A stretch of DNA of 64,000 bases from positions 4,406,001 to 4,470,000 of the forward strand of contig NZ_CP011456.1 of NCBI RefSeq assembly GCF_001277295.1, in the 5' to 3' direction. Under the pieces are notes generated by a model, which searched no databases, was not told where the DNA came from, and saw only the letters and a program-made list of their open reading frames with translations. Positions 7,736-16,713 of this stretch are shown in pieces. Source of the stretch: Anabaena sp. WA102 (GTDB taxonomy: Bacteria > Cyanobacteriota > Cyanobacteriia > Cyanobacteriales > Nostocaceae). Both the position numbers and the translations under genes were made by a program. How positions within the stretch are numbered: position 1 is the first letter of the stretch; each line of letters starts with the position of its first letter.

Positions 7736-8227
7736 ATGAAACTGAAGACATTATCACTAATTGCTGGTACTCTGGCTTTGACTTTAATCGCAACTCCCTT
7801 TGCAGTTCAAGCAGAACAAAATTCATCTTCACCCCAAGCTGGTCAGGAATGGCAAAAAGAAAGTCCAGCTAAAAAGTTGAATTTGACCCCTGAACAAAAA
7901 GCTAAAATAAAAGAAATTCGTAGCAATACCCGCACTCAAATTGAAGCTGTTTTGACACCCGAACAAAAGACTAAATTACAAGCCACAATGGCAGAATATA
8001 AAGCACAACGTCAACAAGGACAAGAGCAACGCAGAGAAGGACGTGGAAAAAAAGGTGATATTTTTGCTTCATTAGGCTTAACTGCTGAACAAAAAGCTAA
8101 AATGAAAGAAATTAAAGAATCATCAAAACAACAAATGGACGCGGTATTAACTCCTGAACAGCGATCGCAAATTAAGCAAATGCGCGAAAATATGCGTTCT
8201 CGTCGTCAACAAAATAAACCCCAATAA
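7736..8227 (+). CDS. Spy/CpxP-like periplasmic protein with LTxxQ repeats
   Basis: A 163-residue secreted protein with a Sec signal peptide (cleavage likely after AVQA near residue 26). Two parallel helical repeats follow: LTPEQKAKIKEI with AVLTPEQKTKL, and LTAEQKAKMKEI with AVLTPEQRSQI. LTxxQ motifs mark the Spy/CpxP family of periplasmic chaperones and stress sensors. The rest is highly charged and Q/R-rich. It stands alone, with over 200 bp of leader. An AAGG-type ribosome-binding site precedes the ATG. Confidence 0.75.
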   Translation: MKLKTLSLIAGTLALTLIATPFAVQAEQNSSSPQAGQEWQKESPAKKLNLTPEQKAKIKEIRSNTRTQIEAVLTPEQKTKLQATMAEYKAQRQQGQEQRREGRGKKGDIFASLGLTAEQKAKMKEIKESSKQQMDAVLTPEQRSQIKQMRENMRSRRQQNKPQ

Positions 8228-8362
8228 TTTTCAACTATTCAAATAAGATTAATACATCAGGGGTGGGTATAAAAGCTCATCCTATTTTTGTGTAGATGTT
8301 TTTCAATGAATTAAGAGCTATGGCACATCATGTTAAAATGAGGAATACACTTTAATCAGGTG

Positions 8363-8686
8363 ATGAAGATGACACAATCCACACCCCAAAGAGTTGTCCG
8401 TCGTGGTCGAGTATTTCCCGAAATTCAGTGGACACAAGAAAGAAAGGCTCAGGAAAAAGCTAGAAGACAGGCATTCTCTAAGCGTTGTTGGGCGATTTTT
8501 GAGCGGTTAAAACCAGAAATATTAGATAAATATTCTGGTTGGTATATTGCTATTGAACCTGATAGCGGTGATTATTTCATTGATCAGGATAAGGAAGTAG
8601 CTAGTAAAATGGCTAGAGAAAAGTATCCTCATGTAATTCATCATATTTATGGCATTAATGAAACAGGAGTTAGTGGCAGAATATGA
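8363..8686 (+). CDS. conserved small hypothetical protein (DUF5678-like), possible antitoxin
   Basis: About 107 residues. ATGs at 8363 and 8369 are both possible; the one at 8369 has AGG 8 nt upstream. The N-terminal part is basic (RRGRVFPEIQW). The C-terminal half, GWYIAIEPDSGDYFIDQD and then AREKYP, resembles the small DUF5678 domain. The stop overlaps the next ATG as ATGA. In cyanobacteria such genes are often followed by a retropepsin-like protease gene. Here only a 14-codon remnant follows. Confidence 0.5.
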   Translation: MKMTQSTPQRVVRRGRVFPEIQWTQERKAQEKARRQAFSKRCWAIFERLKPEILDKYSGWYIAIEPDSGDYFIDQDKEVASKMAREKYPHVIHHIYGINETGVSGRI

Positions 8687-8727
8687 CTGAGGGCAGATTT
8701 GCAGATAAAGGTCATTTTAAAAGTTGA
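8683..8727 (+). pseudogene. 14-codon remnant, possibly start of a retropepsin-like protease gene
   Basis: Begins at an ATGA overlap with the preceding gene, encodes MTEGRFADKGHFKS and stops. The opening MTEGRF resembles the start of clan AA aspartic protease proteins found in two-gene units with DUF5678-like partners. Nothing of the catalytic DTG region is seen before the R-M gene. Short and tentative. Confidence 0.3.
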
Positions 8728-8776
8728 GTTACTTATCACTTAATTCAATCTAAATTGTTTTTAAATCCATACATAT

Positions 8777-11700
8777 ATGAATAATCTACAAACCTACATT
8801 CAAGAAATTACGCAAATTTATCAACAACAAAATGCCACAGAACATACTTATCGCCCAGCATTAAAGAAGTTAATAGATTCTTTAGATTCTCAAATTCAAG
8901 CTATTAATGAACCGAAAAGAATAGCTTGCGGTGCGCCAGATTTTGTGGTAAAAAATGGTATTTTAGAAATTGGACATATTGAAGCTAAAGATATTGGTAT
9001 TTCTCTCAAGAAAGTAGAAAAAACTACCCAAATGGGGCGTTATTTTCAGGCTTTGGGTAATTTGATTTTAACTGATTATTTAGAATTTCGCTGGTATATT
9101 CAAGGAGAATTAAAATTAACTGCATCTTTAGGAACAATTGATAAAAACAAAAAAATCAAAGTTGATAAAGAAGGAATACAAGAAGTTGACCAACTTTTAC
9201 GGCAATTTTTATTAGCTAAAGTTCCCCAAGTCACCACACCGAAGGATTTAGCTAAACGTATGGCCAGTTTAGCGCAATTGATGAGAGATGCTATTAAAAC
9301 GGCTTTACATGATGTAGATAATGGGGGAATGTTACGTCAGCAGTTAGAGTCATTTCAAAGAGTATTAATTAAGGATTTGACGGTAGAACAATTTGCGGAT
9401 ATGTATGCCCAAACTATTTGTTATGGGTTATTTGCAGCGCGGTGTAATACTGATAATGTTAATACTTTTTCACGGGAAACAGCAGCTTTTAAATTACCAA
9501 AAACTAACCCATTTTTAAGGAGTATTTTTGGACAAATAGCAGGACCAGATTTAGATGATAGAATTAGTTGGGCTGTGGATAATTTAGCGAATATTCTGCA
9601 ACAAACGGAAATGGCAGAAATTCTTAAAGATTTTGGTAAACGTACCCGCAGAGAAGATCCTGTTGTGCATTTTTATGAGACGTTTTTGGCAGAATATGAT
9701 CCAAAAATGCGAGAATCAAGAGGGGTTTATTATACTCCTGAACCTGTGGTTGATTATATTGTTAAAAGTGTGGATTATATTCTCAAACATAAGTTTAATA
9801 TTAGTAAAGGTTTAGCAGATTCTAAAAAGATTAAAATCCCCAATCCCAAGGGTGAGGGAACTATCGAAACTCATCAAGTTTTGATTTTAGATCCTGCGGT
9901 GGGTACGGGAACTTTTATGCACAGTGTGATTGATTTTATTTATGATAAGTTTAAATCTCAAAAAGGAATGTGGTCAAGTTATGTTAGTCAACATTTATTA
10001 CCCCGTTTATTTGGGTTTGAATTGTTGATGGCACCTTATACTGTAGCACACATGAAATTAGGTTTACAGTTGCAAGAATTGGGTTATGATTTTAGTTCTG
10101 ATGAACGGTTAAGGATTTATTTAACAAATACATTACAAGAGGCTTTTCAAATTCCTGCTGCTGATGGTTTTATGAACAGAATTAGAGATGAAGCAGAAGC
10201 AGCAAAAGATATAAAACAAGATGTTCCTGTGATGGTAATTTTAGGAAATCCTCCCTATTCTTATGAATCTATAAATACTGATCCTTGGATTGTAGGATTA
10301 GTTAGAGATTATTATCAAGTAGATGGTAAACCTTTAGGAGAAAGAAACCCGAAAGGATTATTAGATGATTATGTAAAGTTTATCCGTTTTGCTCAACATC
10401 GGGTTTCGGAAACGGGTTATGGTATTGTGGCTTTAATTACAAATCATGGTTATTTAGATAATCCCACTTTTCGAGGAATGCGTCAAAATTTGATGCAAAC
10501 TTTTGATGAGATTTATGTTTTAGATTTACATGGTAATAGCAAGAAAAAAGAAGTTTGTCCTGACGGTTCACAGGATAAAAATGTATTTGATATTCAGCAA
10601 GGTGTAGCAATCAGTATTTTTATTAAATATGAACATAGTCAGCAAAAGTTAGCATCTGTTTATCATGCTGATTTATGGGGTATGAGAGAGGTTTATGAAA
10701 ATAAGGAGTTAGTTGGAGGTAAGTATCATTGGTTAGCTGAAAATGATATTAGTTCAACTGATTGGAAAATTGTCAAACCTGAAGCTAAATTTTATTTATT
10801 TAACCCTCAAAATACCAGTTTATCATCAGAGTATGAACAAGGATGGAAAGTTATTGATATCATGCTAGTGAATGCTGCTGGTATAAAAACCCATAGAGAT
10901 CATTTTGCTATTGATTTTGAGGAGGAAAGCATTACTCAAAAATTTAGAGAATTGCGAGAAACTAATTTATCTAATGAAGACTATAGCAATAAATATAATA
11001 TTCACGATCATCAAGATTGGCGATTAGATAAAGTCCGTCAATTAATTCGCTTAGATAATCAATGGGAAGATAAAATAATTAGTTGTTTATATCGCCCTTT
11101 CGATTGGCGTTACTGTTATTATAGTGATCTAATAATGGATAGGCCTAGACGAGAATTACTTGATCATGTTTTTAGAAAAGATAATTTATGTTTAGGTTTA
11201 GGTCGTCAAGGAATTGCTGTAAATGATCCTATCTGGTCTTTGGTATCAGTTGCGAACCAACCTATTGATACTAATATTTTTAGAAGAGGTGGAGTTAATA
11301 TTTTCCCTCTTTACCTTTACCCAACAGATACCCCAACTTTATTTGATTCTATCCCAACTAATACACCTAGAGGACGTAAACCGAATTTATCCCCAGAATT
11401 TATTATTGAATTTTCCCAAAAACTAGATTTAGAATTTATGTTTGATGGAAAATCAGATAAAAATAAAACCTTTAGACCAGAGGATATTTTTAATTACATT
11501 TACGCTATCTTTCATTCTCCTATTTACCGTCAACGCTACGCCGAATTTTTAAAGATTGATTTTCCTCGCGTTCCTTTAACTGCCAATTCTGCGCTTTTTT
11601 GGGAATTAGTAATCAAAGGTGATAAATTAGTAAAATATCATCTCATGAAAGAAACAGGAACAGAAATTTCTACTTATCCCATTCCTGGTTCTGATATTGT

Positions 11701-11968
11701 GGAACAAGTGAAATATAATGAAAATCATCAACAAATTTGGATAAATTCTGAACAGTATTTTGATCAAGTTCCGCAACAAATTTGGAATTTTTATATTGGA
11801 GGTTATCAAGTTTGTCAAAAATGGCTGAAAGATAGAAAAGGGAGACAATTGAATTTTGATGATATTAGCCATTATCAAAATATAATTTCCATCATATCGG
11901 AAACTATTAAGATTATGGAAGATATTGATCAAATTATTGAAAAATATGGCGGTTTTCCGTTAGAATAA
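8777..11968 (+). CDS. single-chain restriction-modification enzyme (type IIG / ISP-like N6-adenine methyltransferase with nuclease domain)
   Basis: A 1063-residue protein combining a nuclease and a DNA methyltransferase. The N-terminal PD-(D/E)XK pattern is D55 in GAPDFVV and E69-A70-K71 in HIEAKD. A helical linker precedes methyltransferase motif I (D372-P-A-V-G-T-G-T-F) and motif IV (N491-P-P-Y). The C-terminal 450 residues should hold target recognition. No helicase motifs are seen, which favours type IIG over the larger ATP-driven type ISP enzymes. No separate specificity or restriction gene is nearby. An Rpn-like nuclease gene follows after 16 bp. Confidence 0.85.
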   Translation: MNNLQTYIQEITQIYQQQNATEHTYRPALKKLIDSLDSQIQAINEPKRIACGAPDFVVKNGILEIGHIEAKDIGISLKKVEKTTQMGRYFQALGNLILTDYLEFRWYIQGELKLTASLGTIDKNKKIKVDKEGIQEVDQLLRQFLLAKVPQVTTPKDLAKRMASLAQLMRDAIKTALHDVDNGGMLRQQLESFQRVLIKDLTVEQFADMYAQTICYGLFAARCNTDNVNTFSRETAAFKLPKTNPFLRSIFGQIAGPDLDDRISWAVDNLANILQQTEMAEILKDFGKRTRREDPVVHFYETFLAEYDPKMRESRGVYYTPEPVVDYIVKSVDYILKHKFNISKGLADSKKIKIPNPKGEGTIETHQVLILDPAVGTGTFMHSVIDFIYDKFKSQKGMWSSYVSQHLLPRLFGFELLMAPYTVAHMKLGLQLQELGYDFSSDERLRIYLTNTLQEAFQIPAADGFMNRIRDEAEAAKDIKQDVPVMVILGNPPYSYESINTDPWIVGLVRDYYQVDGKPLGERNPKGLLDDYVKFIRFAQHRVSETGYGIVALITNHGYLDNPTFRGMRQNLMQTFDEIYVLDLHGNSKKKEVCPDGSQDKNVFDIQQGVAISIFIKYEHSQQKLASVYHADLWGMREVYENKELVGGKYHWLAENDISSTDWKIVKPEAKFYLFNPQNTSLSSEYEQGWKVIDIMLVNAAGIKTHRDHFAIDFEEESITQKFRELRETNLSNEDYSNKYNIHDHQDWRLDKVRQLIRLDNQWEDKIISCLYRPFDWRYCYYSDLIMDRPRRELLDHVFRKDNLCLGLGRQGIAVNDPIWSLVSVANQPIDTNIFRRGGVNIFPLYLYPTDTPTLFDSIPTNTPRGRKPNLSPEFIIEFSQKLDLEFMFDGKSDKNKTFRPEDIFNYIYAIFHSPIYRQRYAEFLKIDFPRVPLTANSALFWELVIKGDKLVKYHLMKETGTEISTYPIPGSDIVEQVKYNENHQQIWINSEQYFDQVPQQIWNFYIGGYQVCQKWLKDRKGRQLNFDDISHYQNIISIISETIKIMEDIDQIIEKYGGFPLE

Positions 11969-11984
11969 TAGTTAACAACAAGAT

Positions 11985-12767
11985 ATGAAGACAGACACGA
12001 TATTTTACACATTACTGCAAAATCTCCCCAGTGTGTTATTTGAACTGCTAGAACAGCCTCCTACACTAGCTTTACACTACGAATTTTCCTCAGTGGAAAT
12101 CAAAGAATTAGCCCGGCGAATAGATGGCTTATTTTTACCTAAACCAGAGTACCTACAAGACCCGATTTATTTTGTAGAAGTACAATTTCAAAGCGATGAT
12201 AATTTATACTGGCGATTAATCACAGAAGCAGTTCTTTACTTAAACCAAAATAAACCTCAAAGAACATGGCAAGCGGTAGTATTGTGGGCAAATCGGGATC
12301 TTGACCCTGGTATACCCTTGGCATATCAAACTTTACTAACTGCTGGACTAATTCATGTTGTTTATTTAGATGAAATAGCTGATACATCATCTTCAATTGG
12401 TTTAGGAATTATTAAATTAGTAGTTGCCCCTGAAGATGAAGCTATCCAACAAGCAAAAACTTTGATCAATTTGGTCGAAAAAGCAGATGCGGCCAAGAGT
12501 CGTAATCTTTTAGAATTAGTAGAAAGAATGCTGGTTTACAAATTTTCATCCTATAGCCGTCAGGAGTTAGAAGCAATGTTTGGATTAACAGAATGGCAGC
12601 AAACCCGATTTTATCAAGAAGTAAAAGAAGAGACGGAGTTAGAAACTAAGTTAAAAACGATTCCTAAACTGTTAAATGAGGGGCTAACTGTAGAACAAAT
12701 TGCTCGGATATTTGAGTTAGATATCGAAGTGGTAAAACAAGCAATTAAACAGCAAAGTAGTAAATAG
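11985..12767 (+). CDS. Rpn/DUF2887-family PD-(D/E)XK nuclease-like protein
   Basis: A 260-residue protein. RRIDGLFLP and then PIYFVEVQFQ give the D...ExQ nuclease core of the Rpn / 'recombination-promoting nuclease or putative transposase' family. The C-terminal part ends with a helix-turn-helix-like segment (LTVEQIARIFELDIEVVKQ) common in cyanobacterial members. The gene follows the restriction-modification gene by 16 bp and may be cotranscribed. These proteins are numerous in filamentous cyanobacteria and their physiological role is not settled. Confidence 0.8.
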   Translation: MKTDTIFYTLLQNLPSVLFELLEQPPTLALHYEFSSVEIKELARRIDGLFLPKPEYLQDPIYFVEVQFQSDDNLYWRLITEAVLYLNQNKPQRTWQAVVLWANRDLDPGIPLAYQTLLTAGLIHVVYLDEIADTSSSIGLGIIKLVVAPEDEAIQQAKTLINLVEKADAAKSRNLLELVERMLVYKFSSYSRQELEAMFGLTEWQQTRFYQEVKEETELETKLKTIPKLLNEGLTVEQIARIFELDIEVVKQAIKQQSSK

Positions 12768-12819
12768 ACATTTGATGAATAAATGTAGGGGCAATTAACC
12801 TGTTTCCTGAATCTAGATA

Positions 12820-12836
12820 GCGGGCAAGATGCCCGC
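12820..12836. repeat. small palindromic repeat GCGGGC-AAGAT-GCCCGC
   Basis: A 6-bp stem, 5-nt loop hairpin in the gap between the convergent Rpn-like gene and the ChaB-domain gene. A related inverted form (GGGC-ATCTT-GCCC) is at about 56915. It is a dispersed repeat, possibly acting as a weak terminator. Confidence 0.55.
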
Positions 12837-12914
12837 ACCACAAGAGTATTTCTCTAGATTAATAACTGGGTAAATATTTTTTGCTAGATTGTGCAATTTG
12901 TTGTTTGCATATTC

Positions 12915-13712
12915 CTAGCGTAAAACTTTAACTTTTGAAAAAACTCCATTTTCGTCTTCATCAAATTGTTTGTGAACTTCATCCCAAGCCATTTGTTCAG
13001 ATGTAAGTTCGTCCATATTTTCATTCAGGGCGGTGTTATAACGTTGCATGAAGATCCGCTGGGCTTCTGGGGAAAGATGGGTGCGAACTTCAGGCGATAA
13101 ATCATCTGGATTGTTACAGATTCCCGGACAAGGATGGGGTAGTGTTTTTTCAATGGTGTTAATTTCTTCACCACCAGCACTTTCGAGAATTAATTGAAAT
13201 TCGCCACTGCGATCGCTCGGTACTTCTACCATCACTAAAAATTCACCAGCTTCTAAGCGGGTTTGATAGAGTGTAGCCTTGTCTTCTGGCATTCCTAAAG
13301 CAGTCAGAACTGATACTAAACCTGCACCAGCACTACCAGCGATCGCTCCACTTGCAGCCCCTAATAATATCGCCCCAATTGGACCTGCTGCCACAATTGG
13401 CCCAACAAAGGGAACAAACAATACACCTACACCTGTAAGCAAACTCAGGAACGAACCAAACAAAGAACCAAAAATTGCTCCTGTTCTCAAACCGCCGAGA
13501 ATCACATCTCGCTTTGTAATAAAACCAGAGATTCGCGTTTCTGACTGAAAATTTCGCCCCATTACCGAAATATTATCCTTGGGGACATTTCTATCTAGTA
13601 ACCGCCGAATTACATTATCAATTTGTTTCTCTTCTTTAAATACAGCGGAGATGGTACGCTCTGCTTGATATGCTTCTGGCACTTCTTTACTCCTAATATT
13701 TTGTGTTGACAA
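12915..13712 (-). CDS. general-stress (YflT-like) protein with glycine-rich membrane core and C-terminal ChaB domain
   Basis: A 265-residue protein in three parts. Residues 20-70 resemble the YflT heat-induced stress domain (VFKEEKQIDNVIRRLLD). Residues 75-145 form a glycine-zipper hydrophobic core. After a second alpha/beta segment the C-terminal part is a ChaB domain (LSPEAQRIFMQRYNTALNE ... AWDEVHKQF). It lies 7 bp downstream of dps on the same strand, so the two are probably one stress operon. ChaB was first linked to cation transport regulation; its function here is unknown. Confidence 0.75.
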   Translation of the reverse strand: MSTQNIRSKEVPEAYQAERTISAVFKEEKQIDNVIRRLLDRNVPKDNISVMGRNFQSETRISGFITKRDVILGGLRTGAIFGSLFGSFLSLLTGVGVLFVPFVGPIVAAGPIGAILLGAASGAIAGSAGAGLVSVLTALGMPEDKATLYQTRLEAGEFLVMVEVPSDRSGEFQLILESAGGEEINTIEKTLPHPCPGICNNPDDLSPEVRTHLSPEAQRIFMQRYNTALNENMDELTSEQMAWDEVHKQFDEDENGVFSKVKVLR

Positions 13713-13719
13713 ATATCAA

Positions 13720-14265
13720 TTACACACCCACCGGAACTTTAGTTGCTGCTGGTTGTTTTTTCCCATCCGCTTCTACTGCTTCTCCTTCAATAAATGAACG
13801 CAACATCCAAGCCATTTCTTCATGTTTTTCCATCAAATCAGTTAAAAAGTCAGCAGAACCTTGATCATGAAATTCTTCACTACACTGATCTATATGATTT
13901 CTGAAATTGCGAATAATCTGCTCATGATCTTCCACCAATTGAGTCACCATCTTGGTTGCTGTAGGAATTTTATCGCTATGTTCTTTGAGGGTCGCAATAC
14001 TTAAAAATCCTGCCATTGTACCAGTTGGATAACAGCCCAAAGTCCGAATTCTTTCAGCTATTTTATCAATATTTATTGTCAGTTCTTGATAGTGTTCTTC
14101 CCAAAGTTTATGCAAGGTGCGAAACTGCGGACCGACAACATCCCAATGATACTTTTTCGTTTTTACTAGCAGTACATTGGCATCTGCTAAATCTTGATTT
14201 AGCAAATTCATCACACCTTGACGCTGCTTTTCTGTCAAACCAATGTTTATCTTATGTATGGTCAT
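13720..14265 (-). CDS. dps: Dps-family ferritin-like DNA-protection protein
   Basis: A 181-residue mini-ferritin that would oxidise Fe(II) with peroxide and store iron, protecting DNA. The intersubunit ferroxidase ligands fit the Dps spacing: H40 (KYHW), H52 (TLHKLW), D67 and E71. The C-terminal tail is short and moderately basic. It is the first gene of a two-gene unit with the ChaB-domain stress protein. The start ATG at 14265 is preceded by a 270-bp spacer to the next upstream gene. Confidence 0.9.
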   Translation of the reverse strand: MTIHKINIGLTEKQRQGVMNLLNQDLADANVLLVKTKKYHWDVVGPQFRTLHKLWEEHYQELTINIDKIAERIRTLGCYPTGTMAGFLSIATLKEHSDKIPTATKMVTQLVEDHEQIIRNFRNHIDQCSEEFHDQGSADFLTDLMEKHEEMAWMLRSFIEGEAVEADGKKQPAATKVPVGV

Positions 14266-14533
14266 TATTATTAATTCCGATTAGCACGTAAACACCTTAT
14301 ATGTTCTCAAAATACAGACATGATCTACATCAATCAAAGGTAAGATTAATGTTTAGTTACTTTTATATATTTAGGAATATGCTGATTATTTTCTTTTGTA
14401 ATCAAGCCAAAGCTGAAAATAATCCATATCCCCAAAATATTGGTAATTTAGGTAATAGACAGAGATATTTAATAAATAAATCTAGGGGCGATTCAGCTTG
14501 ATTAGCTATCGCCCACAGTATTATAGTAAAACC

Positions 14534-15682
14534 CTAACCTTTCACAGGTGTACCGCAAGGATAAGTAGCTGTTTTTTCCTTACCACTCTCACTCACAGGC
14601 TGATCTTTAGCTGCTAAATAATCTTTTTGCAAAGTATCTAACAAAGCTTCCCGTCCATCATACAACCGCTTCAGGGGACGAGGTAGACATTGATTGAGAG
14701 TGTATGCTGTTACCAAAGGCAAAGCAATTGTACTATCGGTATAACAAACAATAGCGCTAGGTAACTCATCGGGGTCAATTTTACCCCAACTCACAGCTTC
14801 AGCAGGAGTCGCCCCAGACAAACCACCAGTATCAGGACGGGCATCCGTAAACTGAATAAAGAAATCATGTCCCCGTTCTTCCAATCCTAAAACCTCGTGA
14901 AGTTGCGGTTGTGTTTGTAATAAAAAGTTTTTAGGACTACCACCACCAATAATTACCGCTGCACTTGTACCGTCGTTTTCTCTCGCCCCATAGACGATAG
15001 CTGCGGTTTCATTGACATCAATAGAAGGATCTATTACCAGCTTTGAACCCTCTAAAGCCAAAGCAGCCACATTCATGCCGATGGAACTATCTCCAGGAGA
15101 AGAAGTATAAATAGGTACGCCACATTCATAAGCTGTCGCCAATAAGCAGGAATTTTTGACACCCAATTGCTTTTCGATTTCCCAGACGCACTTACCCAGT
15201 AAATGATGGAATTCAGCCGTTCCCATGCGTTTTTGGAAAGGTTCAGCTTGGAGAACTTTACGAATAAAAGCGTCCGTTTCTAGCAGTACATCGTAACCAA
15301 AAATAATGTCATAAATTCTGATTGTTCCTTCTTCCCGTAATTTGACATCATCTAAAAAGGGACTACCCGCAAATAGTTCAAAACCCAAACCATAGTGCAT
15401 ATCATGGTAAAGATTCGCACCTGTGCAAATCATCCAGTCAATAAAACCATTGCGAATGAGGGGCGCAAGGGCGGAAACGCCAAAACCAGCTGGTGTCATC
15501 GCCCCAGATAGGCTAACTCCCACAGTCACACCCTCTTGAAACACTTCCTTAGTTAGCAGTTGACAGGCTTCCCGCAACCGGGCTGAGTTGTAAGCAGTAA
15601 AATAGGTATCAATCAAGTCAACCACGCTAACATTGTTAGACATGGGGATAGGTGCAATTTTTTTACCTGGCTTTTGTGACAT
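14534..15682 (-). CDS. deoxyhypusine-synthase-like protein (homospermidine synthase family)
   Basis: A 382-residue NAD-binding protein of the deoxyhypusine synthase fold. Markers are LSGAMTPAGFGV, ICTGANLYHDMHYG, GDSSIGMN and DTGGLSGATPAEAVSWGKI. Bacteria lack hypusine, and bacterial members usually act on polyamines. In my alignment the segment holding the catalytic lysine of the eukaryotic enzyme reads AIVCYTDSTIALPL, without a lysine at that place, so the reaction may differ. It stands alone, divergent from the DUF433 gene. Confidence 0.8.
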   Translation of the reverse strand: MSQKPGKKIAPIPMSNNVSVVDLIDTYFTAYNSARLREACQLLTKEVFQEGVTVGVSLSGAMTPAGFGVSALAPLIRNGFIDWMICTGANLYHDMHYGLGFELFAGSPFLDDVKLREEGTIRIYDIIFGYDVLLETDAFIRKVLQAEPFQKRMGTAEFHHLLGKCVWEIEKQLGVKNSCLLATAYECGVPIYTSSPGDSSIGMNVAALALEGSKLVIDPSIDVNETAAIVYGARENDGTSAAVIIGGGSPKNFLLQTQPQLHEVLGLEERGHDFFIQFTDARPDTGGLSGATPAEAVSWGKIDPDELPSAIVCYTDSTIALPLVTAYTLNQCLPRPLKRLYDGREALLDTLQKDYLAAKDQPVSESGKEKTATYPCGTPVKG

Positions 15683-15899
15683 TTTTGGGAAATCCTGAAT
15701 AGTAAATATGCCGAATACAATGTTATCGTATTCAAATGTACGGAAGTTGCTAAAATGTTATGCAGCTATATAAATTAGCGGCAATGCTGAAGATAATACT
15801 TCGGAAGTCATCCAATTTTCTATTTCTATTTGAGCAAATCCAAAGGTATATCTCAACCAATATTTGCTATTATTAAACATAACTAACTTGTTATTAATT

Positions 15900-16259
15900 A
15901 TGGCACAAGCGTTAGTGAGTCTCTCTGAAGGAATCGCATCCGAACCTGCACCATTGGAATTTACCACTGATGGTGTGATTAGGATAGGTAAAACTCGTGT
16001 AACACTCGATACGGTAATTGCTGTTTTTAAACAAGGAACAACAGCAGAAGAAATTGCTTATCGTTATCCATCCCTTAAACTTGCTGATATTTATGCTACC
16101 ATTGCCTTCTATCTCAATCATCAACAAGAAGTGGAAGTGTATTTACAGCAAAGACAGCAACAAGCACAGGAAATTCGTAAAATAAATGAGGCCAGATTTG
16201 ATTCCCAAGGGTTGCGTGATAGATTGTTGGTGCGGAAAGCAGAACGGGAAGTATGTTGA
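15900..16259 (+). CDS. DUF433 antitoxin-like protein
   Basis: 119 residues from the ATG at 15900. The core is GVIRIGKTRVTLDTVIAVF, then TAEEIAYRYPSLKLADIYATI, the winged-helix-like DUF433 domain. A helical Q/R-rich tail follows. DUF433 genes are normally followed by a DUF5615 PIN-like toxin, here overlapping by the final TATGTTGA. That partner is truncated, so this is probably an orphaned antitoxin. Confidence 0.75.
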   Translation: MAQALVSLSEGIASEPAPLEFTTDGVIRIGKTRVTLDTVIAVFKQGTTAEEIAYRYPSLKLADIYATIAFYLNHQQEVEVYLQQRQQQAQEIRKINEARFDSQGLRDRLLVRKAEREVC

Positions 16260-16342
16260 AACTGCTGGCTGATGAGAATTTTGATAATACTATTGTGAGG
16301 GGATTGTTGCGACGTAACCACCTTTACCAACTCAGTTGGTGA
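16253..16342 (+). pseudogene. DUF5615 PIN-like toxin, truncated
   Basis: The start MLKLLADENFDNTIVRGLLR matches the N-terminus of DUF5615 proteins, whose acidic D-E pair is part of the PIN-like active site. After RRN the match is lost and a stop comes at codon 30. Normal members are over 100 residues. It overlaps the DUF433 stop, keeping the usual toxin-antitoxin gene order. Confidence 0.6.
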
Positions 16343-16352
16343 TGTTGTACTG

Positions 16353-16386
16353 GACATTCACGATATCTCAGATATCGGGGAATGTC
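16353..16386. repeat. stem-loop just after the broken DUF5615 gene
   Basis: Outer arms GACATTC/GAATGTC with inner perfect arms CGATATCT/AGATATCG. It lies 10 bp past the premature stop and may be the inserted or deleted DNA end that broke the gene. Confidence 0.6.
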
Positions 16387-16713
16387 TCGGTTAAAAGTAT
16401 CAGCAATTAGAACTTTGTTTTAATGTTGGTCCGATTGAGATATAAAATATAAGCAGAGTAAAAGCTTAAAAAGATCGACTTAGCGTTACTCTGCGTCGAA
16501 AAATGCGATCGCTCTTTTTGGTTTACAATAAGATTATCCCAGAGGATTAACTCGGAAACCGATGCCAACCCTCACAGATATTTCTACTTTTTATTAAGAT
16601 CACAGCTAACATAATTTATGTGATTTCTGGTCTATCATAACTAATGAATTTGTCGAAGCAGAAAAATTATACTTCATGTTCTTAGTCTTAACAGTTATTT
16701 ATCAACAGGATTT
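16387..16713. other. intergenic, no gene seen
   Basis: About 330 bp between the DUF5615 remnant and cobO. It holds one HIP1 site near 16506 and otherwise nothing I can assign. The cobO promoter should lie in its right part. Confidence 0.5.

Noticed and set aside
14301..14501. 66-residue frame after the divergent dps promoter
   Set aside because: No ribosome-binding site, no recognisable domain, and odd composition; probably chance.
15758..15967. 69-residue minus-strand frame overlapping the DUF433 gene
   Set aside because: It is antisense to the DUF433 start and has no family resemblance that I can support.
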